Notes: generated by a model not told the origin, from the sequence alone. Shown: positions 33,634-42,828, counted from the stretch's first letter. The stretch: DNA of 64,000 bases from Bordetella parapertussis (GCA_945866125.1 CAMBFZ010000018.1:1-64000); one strand, 5' to 3'. Numbers and translations: made by a program.

Positions 33634-34029
33634 TCAGAATGCCTGCTTTTTATCATCGATTTTCGCGCGTATGCCTTCCAATGCCGGCGTACGAAAACGA
33701 ATCAACGACTTGTGCGACAGACCATGGTGTTCCAATGATTTGCCCACATCCGGAATGAAGCGCTTACTTGAGTTGAACCATTGCGTACGCTTCCAGTCGA
33801 TGTCCTCGAATTCCGGATGTTCGCCATACAACTCAGGCAGCACGTCGCGCACCAAAGCCCCGAAGGGCAGGGTAGGAGGCAACGGCACACACAGCGGTGC
33901 GGCAAACATCAGATGGTTTTCCCAGCACAGAAAGATCAGCCGCTTGCCATGGAACTGACTCTCGTGATCTTGCTGGCGCAACGGATAATCACCCAGATGC
34001 ACCATCAATCCTTTACTTGCTTCTTGCAT
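33634..34029 (-). CDS. dmpO: Phenol hydroxylase P4 (gamma) subunit, full-length copy
   Basis: A 131-residue gamma subunit. KRLIFLCWENHLMFAAP and LPELYGEHPEFEDIDWKRTQ are family blocks, and SLIRFRTPALEGIR the C-terminal signature. The ATG at 34029 has ggagag upstream and follows the P3 stop by 2 bp, so translation is tightly coupled. It pairs with the catalytic P3 copy. A second, shorter P4 homologue lies at 40933-41247 beyond the transporter genes. Confidence 0.94.
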   Translation of the reverse strand: MQEASKGLMVHLGDYPLRQQDHESQFHGKRLIFLCWENHLMFAAPLCVPLPPTLPFGALVRDVLPELYGEHPEFEDIDWKRTQWFNSSKRFIPDVGKSLEHHGLSHKSLIRFRTPALEGIRAKIDDKKQAF

Positions 34030-34031
34030 GA

Positions 34032-35597
34032 TTACTCTCCATGATCCTTTGGTTTCATGCGGCCGCTCCACTGCTTGAAGTGCTGGCGGTCTTCGCTGCT
34101 TGAAAATTCGCCATTGTCTTCGCCAGCGTTGATGCCGTAGTAGCGAATGACTTCGCGCACCGGACTGTCGCCGGGGGACGCTGGATTAATCTCTTCCGGA
34201 TAGCAGGAGCCCTGATAAATCTGATGTACCGGCAGCCAGGCTTGCACATACTTCTTTGGTTCATGATCGAAAATCTCTTTGCAGTGGTCGCTGCAGAAGT
34301 GATATTTCTGTTCCATGTAGGTGCTTTCGCGGAAGGCGATCTGGGTTGGGTCGCCTTTCTCGGTAAAGAGCATCGGTACCTGGCAGGTCTGACACAGCAT
34401 TGGCAAAATCTGGTTGTACCAGCGGCCTTCTTTGCCTTCGGATTGTTCGCCCCAGTGCTCCAGACGCGCGCGATAGTAGCGATCAAAGGTGTCGGGGTAT
34501 TTGCTTGAGAGCCAGTCCAACTCGTCCTTGCTAGGGATCCAGGTGTGGAACGCCGCAGCATGGCCGTATTGATAGAACGTGGCCCAGGCCTGATGGCTGA
34601 TATGGTCCTTGCCCTCGCAGGCCTGTTCCCAGCCTTTTGGCTTGCGGATACCGTAGCGCTCGAGATCGGCAAACAGCGCGCCACCGTTTGACTCGGCATA
34701 CATTTCCCATGCCTCTTTCCAGCTCATGACGCGCTTTGGCAGCATGTAATCCTGCATCATGGCCACCAGAGTCAGCAGCCGATAACCACGCCAGAACCAC
34801 TTGTCCATCCAGCGCTGCACGATAGGTACATTGGCCGGATCCTGTTCGAGCATAAATTTGATGCACTCGATACCAAGGGTCATGTGACGTGATTCGTCGG
34901 ACTGCGCTGAGAAGCCAAAGGTCACCGTCGATAAGTCGCCGTTATGCGCAGCGCCGGACATGAAAGGTACAAACAGCAGATTGGTCAACACGTATTCGAA
35001 CGAAAAGCTAACCGCGGTCAGGAATTCAAACGGGCCGCTGGAATATGCATCTTCAAAAAAGCTTTTTGGTACCGACAGATACCAGAGGTTATCGAACCAA
35101 TGGTTCGCGTTGTGCATGCCGTTGTAATACTTGTTGTAATGCGAGATCGCATGGGTCTCGGTCTGGAAGTGACGCAGCTCGTCAACGGCTTGCATCTGCG
35201 CCGCCACGCGCGCGCCGGCACCCGTAAACTGCCGCCCTGCATGGGCAAAGCCACGATGTGCGTAATACTCGAGTGGGGTGACACCCTGAATGAACAGCTT
35301 GAGCGCATTGATGTAGCGCGCATCGGTGACGCCGAGCTCACCATGGCTTTGCGCAAATGCTTCGATGACTGCGTAGAGTTTTTTCTCTTTTTCAGCCTGA
35401 TACTTCCAGTACGCATCCATGGTCAGACGGAACGGGTCTTCCCATTTATCCCAGTCGTGAATCTTGATGCCTTCGTATTGATCAAATGGGAAGACCTTAT
35501 CCATGGGCTGATACGTGGTGTCCCAATGTAGGCCGCGGGTCATTGCGGCATAGCGCTCTTTGAGGCCCAGCTTTTTCTTGATAACGCGTGTATCCAT
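34032..35597 (-). CDS. dmpN: Phenol hydroxylase P3 (alpha), catalytic diiron oxygenase
   Basis: A 521-residue oxygenase subunit with all six diiron ligands: Glu110 (TPLEY), Glu140 and His143 (DELRH), Glu201 (SFSFEY), Glu235 and His238 (SDESRH). A C-terminal zinc-finger-like pair, CQTC and CSDHC, is also intact. It hydroxylates phenol to catechol with P1, P4, the P2 effector and the P5 reductase. It is read 56 bp after the LivF-like gene, not directly after P2 as in classic operons. A complete paralogue with lost ligands occupies the classic position (41244-42785). Confidence 0.96.
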   Translation of the reverse strand: MDTRVIKKKLGLKERYAAMTRGLHWDTTYQPMDKVFPFDQYEGIKIHDWDKWEDPFRLTMDAYWKYQAEKEKKLYAVIEAFAQSHGELGVTDARYINALKLFIQGVTPLEYYAHRGFAHAGRQFTGAGARVAAQMQAVDELRHFQTETHAISHYNKYYNGMHNANHWFDNLWYLSVPKSFFEDAYSSGPFEFLTAVSFSFEYVLTNLLFVPFMSGAAHNGDLSTVTFGFSAQSDESRHMTLGIECIKFMLEQDPANVPIVQRWMDKWFWRGYRLLTLVAMMQDYMLPKRVMSWKEAWEMYAESNGGALFADLERYGIRKPKGWEQACEGKDHISHQAWATFYQYGHAAAFHTWIPSKDELDWLSSKYPDTFDRYYRARLEHWGEQSEGKEGRWYNQILPMLCQTCQVPMLFTEKGDPTQIAFRESTYMEQKYHFCSDHCKEIFDHEPKKYVQAWLPVHQIYQGSCYPEEINPASPGDSPVREVIRYYGINAGEDNGEFSSSEDRQHFKQWSGRMKPKDHGE

Positions 35598-35653
35598 GGT
35601 GCTCTCCGGGTTGAGGTTTGAGGGTTTGCTTGTTGTAGGTTAGGGGATAAAAA

Positions 35654-36424
35654 TTAGTGCAGACCGACCGCTTCCCGGTCACTGACCGGGAAATACGCGC
35701 GGTGCAAAATATCGGGATCCTCACGCAGCTTTCCGGGTGCGCCGTCATACGACACACTGCCGCGCGACATCACATAGGCGTGATGCGCCAGCGCCAGCGC
35801 CAGTTGCGTGAACTGCTCAATAAGCAAGACGCCGATGCCGCTGTTGGCGATACGGCGAATCACCGGCACGAGTCGCGCCACAATGGTGGGCGCCAGGCCA
35901 AAAGAGAGTTCGTCGATCACCAAAAAACGCGGCGTCACGATCAAAGCCTGTGCGATAGCGACCATTTGTTGCTGTCCGCCAGAGAGATCGCCGGCGGCCT
36001 GATGCAATTTTTCTTTTAATTCAGGGAATAGCTCGATCGTGCGCTCGATGGAGGCATTCAGCTCGCCTCGGGCCAGCCCACCGCCGGCTACCAGCAAGTT
36101 GTCGCGTACTGTAAGCTCACGCAGCACCTGATGCCCTTCGGGCACCGTAGCGATCCCGCGGCGCCGGATCTCATCGGCATCCATGCCGACCATATCGATG
36201 CCATCAAGCCAGATCTCGCCAAATGCGGGCTCGACTACCCCCGAGATGCCCAGCACCGTGCTGGTCTTTCCGGCACCATTGGCGCCCATGAGTGCCGTGA
36301 TCTTGCCGGGTGCCACCGAGAGTTCGATGGCATGGGTGACAGGTTTAGTACCGCGGACCATCACCAGATTCTTGATCTCGAGATGATCGTGGCGCACCGT
36401 CAGTGGCGCGGTGGTGGTGCTCAT
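35654..36424 (-). CDS. livF: HAAT ABC transporter ATPase, LivF-like
   Basis: A 256-residue ATPase. Walker A is GANGAGKTS, the signature is LSGGQQQMVAIAQAL, and Walker B is FLVIDELSFGLAP, so Glu follows Asp as required. It has the short LivF architecture with RRGIATVPEGHQVLRELTV. The ATG overlaps the LivG stop by 4 bp. It is the last of five transporter genes inside the phenol operon and 56 bp before the catalytic dmpN. The transporter may import phenolic or aromatic acids (inference from position). Confidence 0.92.
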   Translation of the reverse strand: MSTTTAPLTVRHDHLEIKNLVMVRGTKPVTHAIELSVAPGKITALMGANGAGKTSTVLGISGVVEPAFGEIWLDGIDMVGMDADEIRRRGIATVPEGHQVLRELTVRDNLLVAGGGLARGELNASIERTIELFPELKEKLHQAAGDLSGGQQQMVAIAQALIVTPRFLVIDELSFGLAPTIVARLVPVIRRIANSGIGVLLIEQFTQLALALAHHAYVMSRGSVSYDGAPGKLREDPDILHRAYFPVSDREAVGLH

Positions 36425-37152
36425 GCTGCGACCTCCAGATCGTCAAAGTTACCGAGGTAGGCTTGTTGCACTTCCGGCTTTTTCAGGACTTCCAATGTCG
36501 GCCCCAGCGCGAGCAGCTTGCCAAAGTCCAGCACCATGGTCTCGAGGCAGCAGGCCGAGATCAACTCGACGTCGTGGTCGATTAAAAATACTTGTGCCTT
36601 GCAGTAGCCGGGAATCCCTTTGATGACTTTTTGCAGGTGCTCAGATTCGGTTTCGCTCATGCCGGCGCCGGGCTCATCGAGCATGACGAGTTCGGGGTTG
36701 CCGATTAGTGCCTTCGCAATTTCGGCCAGATGACGTTCTTCGGTCGACAGATCACTGCCGCGGCGGTGGATTCGGTGTGACAGACCGACGAAATCAATCG
36801 CGTCCAGAATGGCCTTGGTCTCGTCGGCGCGGCTGGCGAATTTCACATGGTCGGAAATAGCCTGCACGTTTTCGAGCAGCGTCAGGTCGTCCGCAATCTG
36901 GTCGGTTTGAAAAGTGCGACGCAAGCCCATGGATGCACGCTGGTGTGCGGGCAGGCCCGTCATCATTTTGCCGTTGACTTTGACCCAGCCACGGCGGGGT
37001 TCAACAAAGCCAGACAGCACATTGAGCAGCGTCGTCTTGCCCGCGCCGTTGGGGCCGATCAGACCAACAACAGGCTTGGTCAGATTGACCGTAAGGCCGT
37101 CGATGGGTTTGACGCCACCAAACTGTACGCAGAGGTCGTTAATTTCGATCAT
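36421..37152 (-). CDS. livG: HAAT ABC transporter ATPase, LivG-like
   Basis: A 243-residue ATPase. Walker A is GPNGAGKTTLLN and Walker B LVMLDEPGAGMS; FQTDQIADDLTLLENV is the LivG-type Q-loop region. The signature reads LSTEERHLAEIA rather than LSGGQ, a variant found in LivG/UrtD relatives. ATG 37152 is chosen because upstream codons do not fit the family. It overlaps LivF by 4 bp and follows the LivM-like gene by 11 bp. Confidence 0.92.
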   Translation of the reverse strand: MIEINDLCVQFGGVKPIDGLTVNLTKPVVGLIGPNGAGKTTLLNVLSGFVEPRRGWVKVNGKMMTGLPAHQRASMGLRRTFQTDQIADDLTLLENVQAISDHVKFASRADETKAILDAIDFVGLSHRIHRRGSDLSTEERHLAEIAKALIGNPELVMLDEPGAGMSETESEHLQKVIKGIPGYCKAQVFLIDHDVELISACCLETMVLDFGKLLALGPTLEVLKKPEVQQAYLGNFDDLEVAA

Positions 37153-37163
37153 CGTCGTTCCGT

Positions 37164-38645
37164 TTAGCGATAAGACGCGAAAGGTTTGGGGAAGCGCGCA
37201 TCGAGGCGATGGCGCAGCGGCAAAATAGCGGGATAGAGCAGCAACTCGATGCAAAATTTGAGCGCGATAGCAGACCAGATGATGGACATCGCAATCGCAT
37301 AGTCGACATCAAATACACCCCACGCAACCCAACCCACAAAGAACCCGATAAAGAGCACATTGAGCGTACGCTTCAGGATCCGATGGTCTGCAATGCCGCC
37401 GAACGCTTCGACGATGCGCGCCAGTCGTAATGAGGCAGCTGCTTCCATGTCTTCGGCAAAGTCCTGTACACGTTTGCCAAAAAAGCCAAGCAGCATCCAG
37501 CACACGCCTGGAATCGCTTGTCTGAAAAGGAGCGCGATGAGCGCGATGAACAGCGCACCGGCAAATCCTGCCGCACCTGTGAACGCGGCGACACCGGCCA
37601 AGCCCACCGAGATGCCACCCCAGATGACGGCGCCTTCGACGATACGACTGATGCGCACAAATTTGTAGAAGTCGGCAAGTTGGCCGGCCAAACCCTTGCG
37701 ACCCTGAATCAGCGACACCAGCAACGCAAAGCCGTAAAACGCGTTGGCAAGATTACCGTCAACGCCGTGATCGTTAAGCAGCGCCGGCAGTGCGCGGATC
37801 AGCAGGCCGGCAAATACCGCGCCCACCCAGTGATAAGCACCACCGACGATGGTTAGTCCGTAGAGAAGGATCGATTGACTAGTGGGAAAACCAGTATTGT
37901 CGAGCTGGCCGTTCAGACCTGCCAGTAAACCACCCGCCAAGCCAGCCAGAGCGCCACCGATGGCAAAGGCAAGCGCCTTATAACGAACGACCGACACGCC
38001 GGCTGCAATGGCCGCCGCTTCGCTCTTGCGAATCAGACCCCAGGCGCGGCCGGGCAGACTAGCGCGCGACCATTCAATCAGACCCATGCCGGCGGCAAGC
38101 CAGAACATCACGTAGCGAAAATACGCCGGATCCGAGGTCGCCAGAAAAGGCCGTTCAATTAATGCGCGCTGGCCGTTGGAGACATGACCGGTCCAGCCCG
38201 TTCCACCATCGGGAAAGCCGATGACATTGACCACCACTTGCACCGCGGCTGCAATCATCAGCGTCAGCAGCGCCAGATACAGACCGCGCATGCGCAGCGC
38301 AGGCAAGCCAAGGATCAGGCCAAACAGACCGGCGATCAGCGCGCCTAACACGAGCGCCAATTCAAATGGCATGCCGGTGCCGTGAACCAAGCGCAGGCAG
38401 AACCAGCCGCCCACACCGGAGAGCGCAAACTGCGCCAGCGACACCATACCAAGTTGACCGTAGAGCAGGGCAACGGTGCCGGCCACCAGGGTCAGGCAGG
38501 CGACCGTGCTAAATGTATTGAGCCAATACGCCGAGAACAGGAAAGGACCGATCAGGGCGACCACAAAAAACGTGATCAACATCGGACGAATACGCTGCAG
38601 GGGCGTGCCGGGCGGGATATCGGGTTTATCTTTATTACGTGCCAT
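37164..38645 (-). CDS. livM: HAAT ABC permease, LivM-like, with C-terminal membrane extension
   Basis: A 493-residue permease. Residues about 20-325 are a normal LivM: LYGQLGMVSLAQFALSGVGG, GLYLALLTLMIAAAVQVVVN, and SEAAAIAAGVSVVRYKALAF (the EAA-like loop contacting the ATPase), then GAYHWVGAVFAGLLIRALPAL. A further 165 residues follow with about four hydrophobic stretches (for example IVEGAVIWGGISVGLAG, LFIALIALLF, VLFIGFFVGWVAWGVF). Typical LivM proteins are 300-420 residues, so the extension is unusual. It follows the LivH-like gene by 6 bp. Confidence 0.88.
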   Translation of the reverse strand: MARNKDKPDIPPGTPLQRIRPMLITFFVVALIGPFLFSAYWLNTFSTVACLTLVAGTVALLYGQLGMVSLAQFALSGVGGWFCLRLVHGTGMPFELALVLGALIAGLFGLILGLPALRMRGLYLALLTLMIAAAVQVVVNVIGFPDGGTGWTGHVSNGQRALIERPFLATSDPAYFRYVMFWLAAGMGLIEWSRASLPGRAWGLIRKSEAAAIAAGVSVVRYKALAFAIGGALAGLAGGLLAGLNGQLDNTGFPTSQSILLYGLTIVGGAYHWVGAVFAGLLIRALPALLNDHGVDGNLANAFYGFALLVSLIQGRKGLAGQLADFYKFVRISRIVEGAVIWGGISVGLAGVAAFTGAAGFAGALFIALIALLFRQAIPGVCWMLLGFFGKRVQDFAEDMEAAASLRLARIVEAFGGIADHRILKRTLNVLFIGFFVGWVAWGVFDVDYAIAMSIIWSAIALKFCIELLLYPAILPLRHRLDARFPKPFASYR

Positions 38646-38651
38646 CTCGCT

Positions 38652-39536
38652 TTACTCCAGGTGGCTGTTATCACGGGAAAGACCGATGCCATGGCGCTGC
38701 TGCCACAACACGGCGACGATGGCGACCATAAATGCGGTGGCCGAGCCATAACGCTGTACTTCAGGAACGAGATTGAGCAGGGACTCGATGACGCCGATGG
38801 CGAGTCCGCCCAGCACAGTCGCGGTCAGAGAATTCATTTTTCCCACCATGGCAGCAGCCATCGCAGGGATCACCAGAAAGGTCAGCACGGTGGGATTGAG
38901 TCGCACCATGTTGCCCATAAAAAGACCGCTAATGCCAGCCAGCAGACCGGCCAATGTCCATGCCCAGGTATCGACACGCTTGACGCGCACCCCAACCAGC
39001 GCCGAGAGCATGCGGTTGCTTTGCAAGGCGCGCATGCGCAGACCAAGTGGTGTGCGTGCGAGCAGCCAGAGCATGCCCACGGTAGCGGCGGCGGCAAACA
39101 GCAAAGCAGCGACGCGGGTGTGACTGATCAGACGACGACCATCAAATTCGATTCCTTCGGAATCAGTAGGGAGTACCAGACGGCGTGGGGTATCGCCCCA
39201 ATACCACTGAGCGATACCCATCACCATCAACGCAAAACCGAGCGTAGCCATGGCCCGCACCACACGATCCTGATGCGTCAGGGACGGTGCAATGTAACGG
39301 CCGTAAGCCCAAGACAGCAGGGTGGCCGAGCCAATGCCGGCAACCCAACCCATCCAGTCCGCATATTCCAAGTCGATGACCTGCCAGCACACCATGGCGG
39401 CCAAGCCGCCCAGTGCACCGTAAGCGAAATTGACGACACCGCTGGCACGGTAGAGCACAACCAGGCCAACGCCTGAAAGTGCGTACACCGCGCCGACACT
39501 GATGCCCACAACGAGAAAGGGAAGTAGTGATTCCAT
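38652..39536 (-). CDS. livH: HAAT ABC permease, LivH-like
   Basis: A 294-residue permease with eight or so hydrophobic segments. YALSGVGLVVLYRASGVVNF is the standard LivH start region, and LRMRALQSNRMLSALVGVRV is the EAA-type coupling loop. It lies 38 bp after the binding-protein gene and forms the membrane pore with the LivM-like subunit. Position inside the phenol operon suggests an aromatic substrate rather than amino acids, but sequence alone does not show this. Confidence 0.92.
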   Translation of the reverse strand: MESLLPFLVVGISVGAVYALSGVGLVVLYRASGVVNFAYGALGGLAAMVCWQVIDLEYADWMGWVAGIGSATLLSWAYGRYIAPSLTHQDRVVRAMATLGFALMVMGIAQWYWGDTPRRLVLPTDSEGIEFDGRRLISHTRVAALLFAAAATVGMLWLLARTPLGLRMRALQSNRMLSALVGVRVKRVDTWAWTLAGLLAGISGLFMGNMVRLNPTVLTFLVIPAMAAAMVGKMNSLTATVLGGLAIGVIESLLNLVPEVQRYGSATAFMVAIVAVLWQQRHGIGLSRDNSHLE

Positions 39537-39574
39537 GGTCTGCTCGATTTGCGTAAGTGCTGTAGTGAAGCCGG

Positions 39575-40825
39575 TTAGTTAACCAGGCCGCCCTTGGATT
39601 CGAGCGTCAGCACGTCTTGCAGCTCGGAGTCTTTGGATTGATAGCACTCGGTCAAAGTCTTGAAGCCACCCGCAATCAGCTGAGCCGCGCGGCCCTTGTG
39701 ATTCGGCTGATGACGTTCGCCTGGGCCAAAATACCAAGGTGAGCACATCATGTCGCTCTTCCATTTTTTGGTGCCAACGATGGCAGCAGTCGCCGACTTG
39801 CGATCCACATTGCCCTTGATTGACAGCAGTGCATCGGTGACGACACGTGCCGACAAATAGCCTGCTTGCGAGAAGGTATCGCGTGGGTCTTTTTTGTCGC
39901 CGAATTTGTCCATCACGGCTTTCCAGTTCAGGTTGTCCGGACCGGTGCTATCCATTGGCTCGAGCTCCATGTGCACGATGAGCTTGTTGTGCCAGTATTT
40001 GCCCACTGCTTTAGGCATATCGGCGTGATAGGCCGAAGTGGGCAGGCCCCACTTGATGCTCTTGCCCAAGTCTTGCTGCTCGGCGGCAGTCAGGATAGGC
40101 AGCATCATGCCGCGTGGCATACCGAGTACGACGCCTTCGCTTTTTGCTGCAGCGATCTGCAGTGCGATCGCATTGCCGTCGAGTTGGCCCGGATCAAAAA
40201 TCACGGTCTTGACCGGAATGTTGTTGGCCTTGCCGTACGATTCGACGCCGCCGCAGACCCAGTCACCGAAGCCGGGGATACCAGGCGCTACGCAGGTGAG
40301 GCTCTTGAGCTTGTTGGTCTCGACAATGTATTGCGCCGCACCCAGAGTCGACTGACGCGGGCCTTGATTAAACGAGATATAGTTTTTACCGAAGAAGCAA
40401 GCGCGTGGCACACCGACGCCGGACACCGAGGCGACACCTTCTTTTTCGTACAAATTGTTGTTGGCACCGCACTCCACAAAGGAAGACGAACCGGCCATCG
40501 CGACAACCTTGGTATCTTTGACGAGCTTGTTGGCAGCCTGGGAAGCGACTTCTGGATTCCAGGTGTCATCTTGGATGGTATAGGCGACAGGACGACCATT
40601 GATGCCGCCGTTGGCATTGACGCATTTAAAGTAAGCGTCGGCAGCGCGCGCGGATGACGAGAAATCTTCGGGTCCCGTTTTGCCGACAATAGCGCCGATC
40701 TGGATCGGTTCACCGGTGGCTTTTTTGCCGTTGCTGAGGCCGCATTTATCCTCTGCCATTACGCCGCTGGCAGCCATCGCCAGCGTCACGGTCAGAGCAG
40801 CGCCTAGGTAAGTGGTCTTCTTCAT
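39575..40825 (-). CDS. HAAT ABC substrate-binding protein (Peripla_BP_6)
   Basis: A 416-residue periplasmic protein with signal peptide MKKTTYLGAALTVTLAMAAS to VMA|ED. EPIQIGAIVGKTGPEDFSSS and YFKCVNANGGINGRPVAYTI are the type I periplasmic-binding fold of LivJ-like proteins. Several cysteines (KCGLS, VECGANN, TCVAPG, VCGG) could form disulfides. It lies 107 bp after the P4' gene, with ggagacaggaattc as its ribosome site. It is the first of five transporter genes between the two P3/P4 pairs; an aromatic ligand is inferred from that context. Confidence 0.9.
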   Translation of the reverse strand: MKKTTYLGAALTVTLAMAASGVMAEDKCGLSNGKKATGEPIQIGAIVGKTGPEDFSSSARAADAYFKCVNANGGINGRPVAYTIQDDTWNPEVASQAANKLVKDTKVVAMAGSSSFVECGANNNLYEKEGVASVSGVGVPRACFFGKNYISFNQGPRQSTLGAAQYIVETNKLKSLTCVAPGIPGFGDWVCGGVESYGKANNIPVKTVIFDPGQLDGNAIALQIAAAKSEGVVLGMPRGMMLPILTAAEQQDLGKSIKWGLPTSAYHADMPKAVGKYWHNKLIVHMELEPMDSTGPDNLNWKAVMDKFGDKKDPRDTFSQAGYLSARVVTDALLSIKGNVDRKSATAAIVGTKKWKSDMMCSPWYFGPGERHQPNHKGRAAQLIAGGFKTLTECYQSKDSELQDVLTLESKGGLVN

Positions 40826-40932
40826 GAATTCCTGTCTCCGTTATATTTTTTACGCATCGGTCCCAACACACTTCACACATCGCAGCCGGGTCCGTGAAGA
40901 CGGCGATGCCTTGCCTGCACTTACTGATTAAA

Positions 40933-41247
40933 TTAACCGCAAGAGCCGCGCAATCCTTCCAAACCTGGCGTTCTGAAACGTAGTACTGCCTTATGCCCAA
41001 AGCCCTGTTCGGCCAGCGTTGCCTGCATGCGCGGCGTGAACAAGCGATCACCCTGAAACCACTGCGCCTTGCTCCAATCAATCAATTTGAAATCGGGGTG
41101 CTCGCCGTACAGTGAGGGCAGCGCGGTGTGGATGAGCTCTTCAAATCGCGTATCGAGTGACATCGGCAGCACGATGGGGGTGGCGAACATCATGTGTTCA
41201 TCCCAGCCCACGTAGAGCAGCGCATTGGTGGTTGCTGTGACGCTCAT
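40933..41247 (-). CDS. Phenol hydroxylase P4 paralogue, shortened (P4')
   Basis: A 104-residue homologue of the P4 gamma subunit. LLYVGWDEHMMFATPIVLPM, LPSLYGEHPDFKLIDWSKAQ and VLRFRTPGLEGLRG align with the full-length copy at 33634-34029, but about 25 N-terminal residues are missing. It overlaps the pseudo-P3 stop by 4 bp, so the two are translationally coupled and probably co-evolve. Its role is unknown: it may pair with the altered P3' or compete with P4. Confidence 0.85.
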   Translation of the reverse strand: MSVTATTNALLYVGWDEHMMFATPIVLPMSLDTRFEELIHTALPSLYGEHPDFKLIDWSKAQWFQGDRLFTPRMQATLAEQGFGHKAVLRFRTPGLEGLRGSCG

Positions 41248-42785
41248 AGCTGCGCCTCCTTCATGTCTTGCCCGCCGCCCCAATCACTAAAATTGGTGTC
41301 ATCTTCAGAACCACTGAAATCGCCCTGATCGCGGCCGTTGCTGAGGTTGCTGGCTGCAAGCGACGCCTTCAGCAGATCAGCCTTGGCGCCCCCATCAGTT
41401 GCGTGCAACAAGGTGTGCGAAGACAGACGTGCCTGCTGATACTTGGCCGGCTCATTACTAAAAATGGTGTCGCAGTGGTCGCTGCAAAAATGGAAGGTTT
41501 CACCTTCGTGTTCAGTCTGTCGGTAAGCAATCAGACGTGGATTGCCTTTTTCGGTGAAGAACATGGGCTGCTGGCAGACTTGGCATTGCATCGGCAAACT
41601 GCGATTGAAAAAACGATGACCTTGCGCCTGACGTTGCGCGTAATGTGCTAGGCGAGGGCGATACCAGCGATCGAAACTATCCGGATATTTTTGATCAAGC
41701 CAGTTCAGCTCATCGGTCTCGGGAATCCACGTATGCACAGCAATCGCATCGCCATAGCCATAAAATACATTCCACGCTTGATGGCTAAGATGCTCTTTGC
41801 TGTCGCATGCTTGTGCCCATCCTGTGGGTAAGCGCAGGCCAAATTGCGCGAGTTCGGCAAACAAAGCTTCAACCGGTGCTTCGACAAAGCGCTGCCAGGA
41901 TTCTTTCCAGCTCATCATGCGCTTGGACAGCATGTAGTCCTGCATCATCGCCACAATCGGCATCAGGCGGAAACTGCGCCAGAACCATTTGTCTATCCAA
42001 CGTTGCACCAGCGCCAGATTGCCCGGGTCCTGGGTCAGCAGAAACTTCACCGTTTCGATGCCCAGCATTTTGTGACGTGCTGCATCGGATTGCCCGGAGA
42101 AACCCGCGGCGACGATAGACAGATCACCGTTGTGCGCCGCGCCACTCATGTAAGGCACAAATAGCGTATCGGTAAGCAAGGATTCGAATGAAAAACTGAT
42201 GGCGACGATGCGCTCAAAAGGGCCAGCGCTAGCTACATCGTCAGCAAAACTCTTGAAGGGGGCCAGGTACCACGCTGCATCGAACAGCGCGGGCGCGCTA
42301 TGCAAGCCGTTGAAGTATTTATTGAAGACCGAGGCAGCATGGGTTTCATTTTGAAAATGACGCAGGTTATCGCTTGCCTGCATTTGCACAGCGACGCGCA
42401 GTGCATCGCCGCGCAAGTGGCGCCCGGTGTGGGCAAGGCTGCGATGCAGGCTATATTTTATTGGCGCAATGGCTTGCAAGATAAGTTTAATCGCATTGAC
42501 ATAGCGCGCATCGCTGACCCCGAACTGACAACTATTTTGCGCAAAGGCCTCAATCACGGCGTAGAGCTTTTTTTCTTTTTCGCCCTGAAATTTCCAATAC
42601 GCGTCCGTCGTCAGACGAAACGGGTCTTCCCACTTCGACCAGTCACGAACCTTGATACCTTCATAGCGATCGAAGGGGAACACTCTGTCCATCGACTGAT
42701 AGGTCGTTTCCCATTGCAGGTCGTGCGTCATGGCGGCATAACGCTCACCAAGGCTATGTGATTTTCTCTCTACGCGCTTGTCCAT
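41244..42785 (-). CDS. Phenol hydroxylase P3 paralogue lacking diiron ligands (pseudo-oxygenase)
   Basis: A 513-residue, uninterrupted homologue of DmpN that aligns with the catalytic copy without gaps over at least residues 1-240. Three of the four ligand glutamates are replaced: Lys110 (APIKY for TPLEY), Asn140 (DNLRH for DELRH) and Ala235 (SDAARH for SDESRH). His143, Glu201 and His238 remain. The codons were checked directly (AAA, AAC, GCA on the minus strand). The C-terminal cysteine pairs CQVC and CSDHC are kept. It should not bind a normal diiron centre. It occupies the classic dmpN place after P2. Possible roles are a structural or regulatory partner, or a metal-altered enzyme. Confidence 0.92.
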   Translation of the reverse strand: MDKRVERKSHSLGERYAAMTHDLQWETTYQSMDRVFPFDRYEGIKVRDWSKWEDPFRLTTDAYWKFQGEKEKKLYAVIEAFAQNSCQFGVSDARYVNAIKLILQAIAPIKYSLHRSLAHTGRHLRGDALRVAVQMQASDNLRHFQNETHAASVFNKYFNGLHSAPALFDAAWYLAPFKSFADDVASAGPFERIVAISFSFESLLTDTLFVPYMSGAAHNGDLSIVAAGFSGQSDAARHKMLGIETVKFLLTQDPGNLALVQRWIDKWFWRSFRLMPIVAMMQDYMLSKRMMSWKESWQRFVEAPVEALFAELAQFGLRLPTGWAQACDSKEHLSHQAWNVFYGYGDAIAVHTWIPETDELNWLDQKYPDSFDRWYRPRLAHYAQRQAQGHRFFNRSLPMQCQVCQQPMFFTEKGNPRLIAYRQTEHEGETFHFCSDHCDTIFSNEPAKYQQARLSSHTLLHATDGGAKADLLKASLAASNLSNGRDQGDFSGSEDDTNFSDWGGGQDMKEAQL

Positions 42786-42828
42786 GATCTGGCTCAGTTG
42801 GTTAGGGGGCGATCTTGCCGGGCACTGC

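Noticed and set aside
38382..39476. Long open frame (about 364 codons) on the plus strand
   Set aside because: It is antisense to the LivM/LivH permease genes and gives a His/Gln-rich low-complexity translation typical of reverse reading of membrane proteins.
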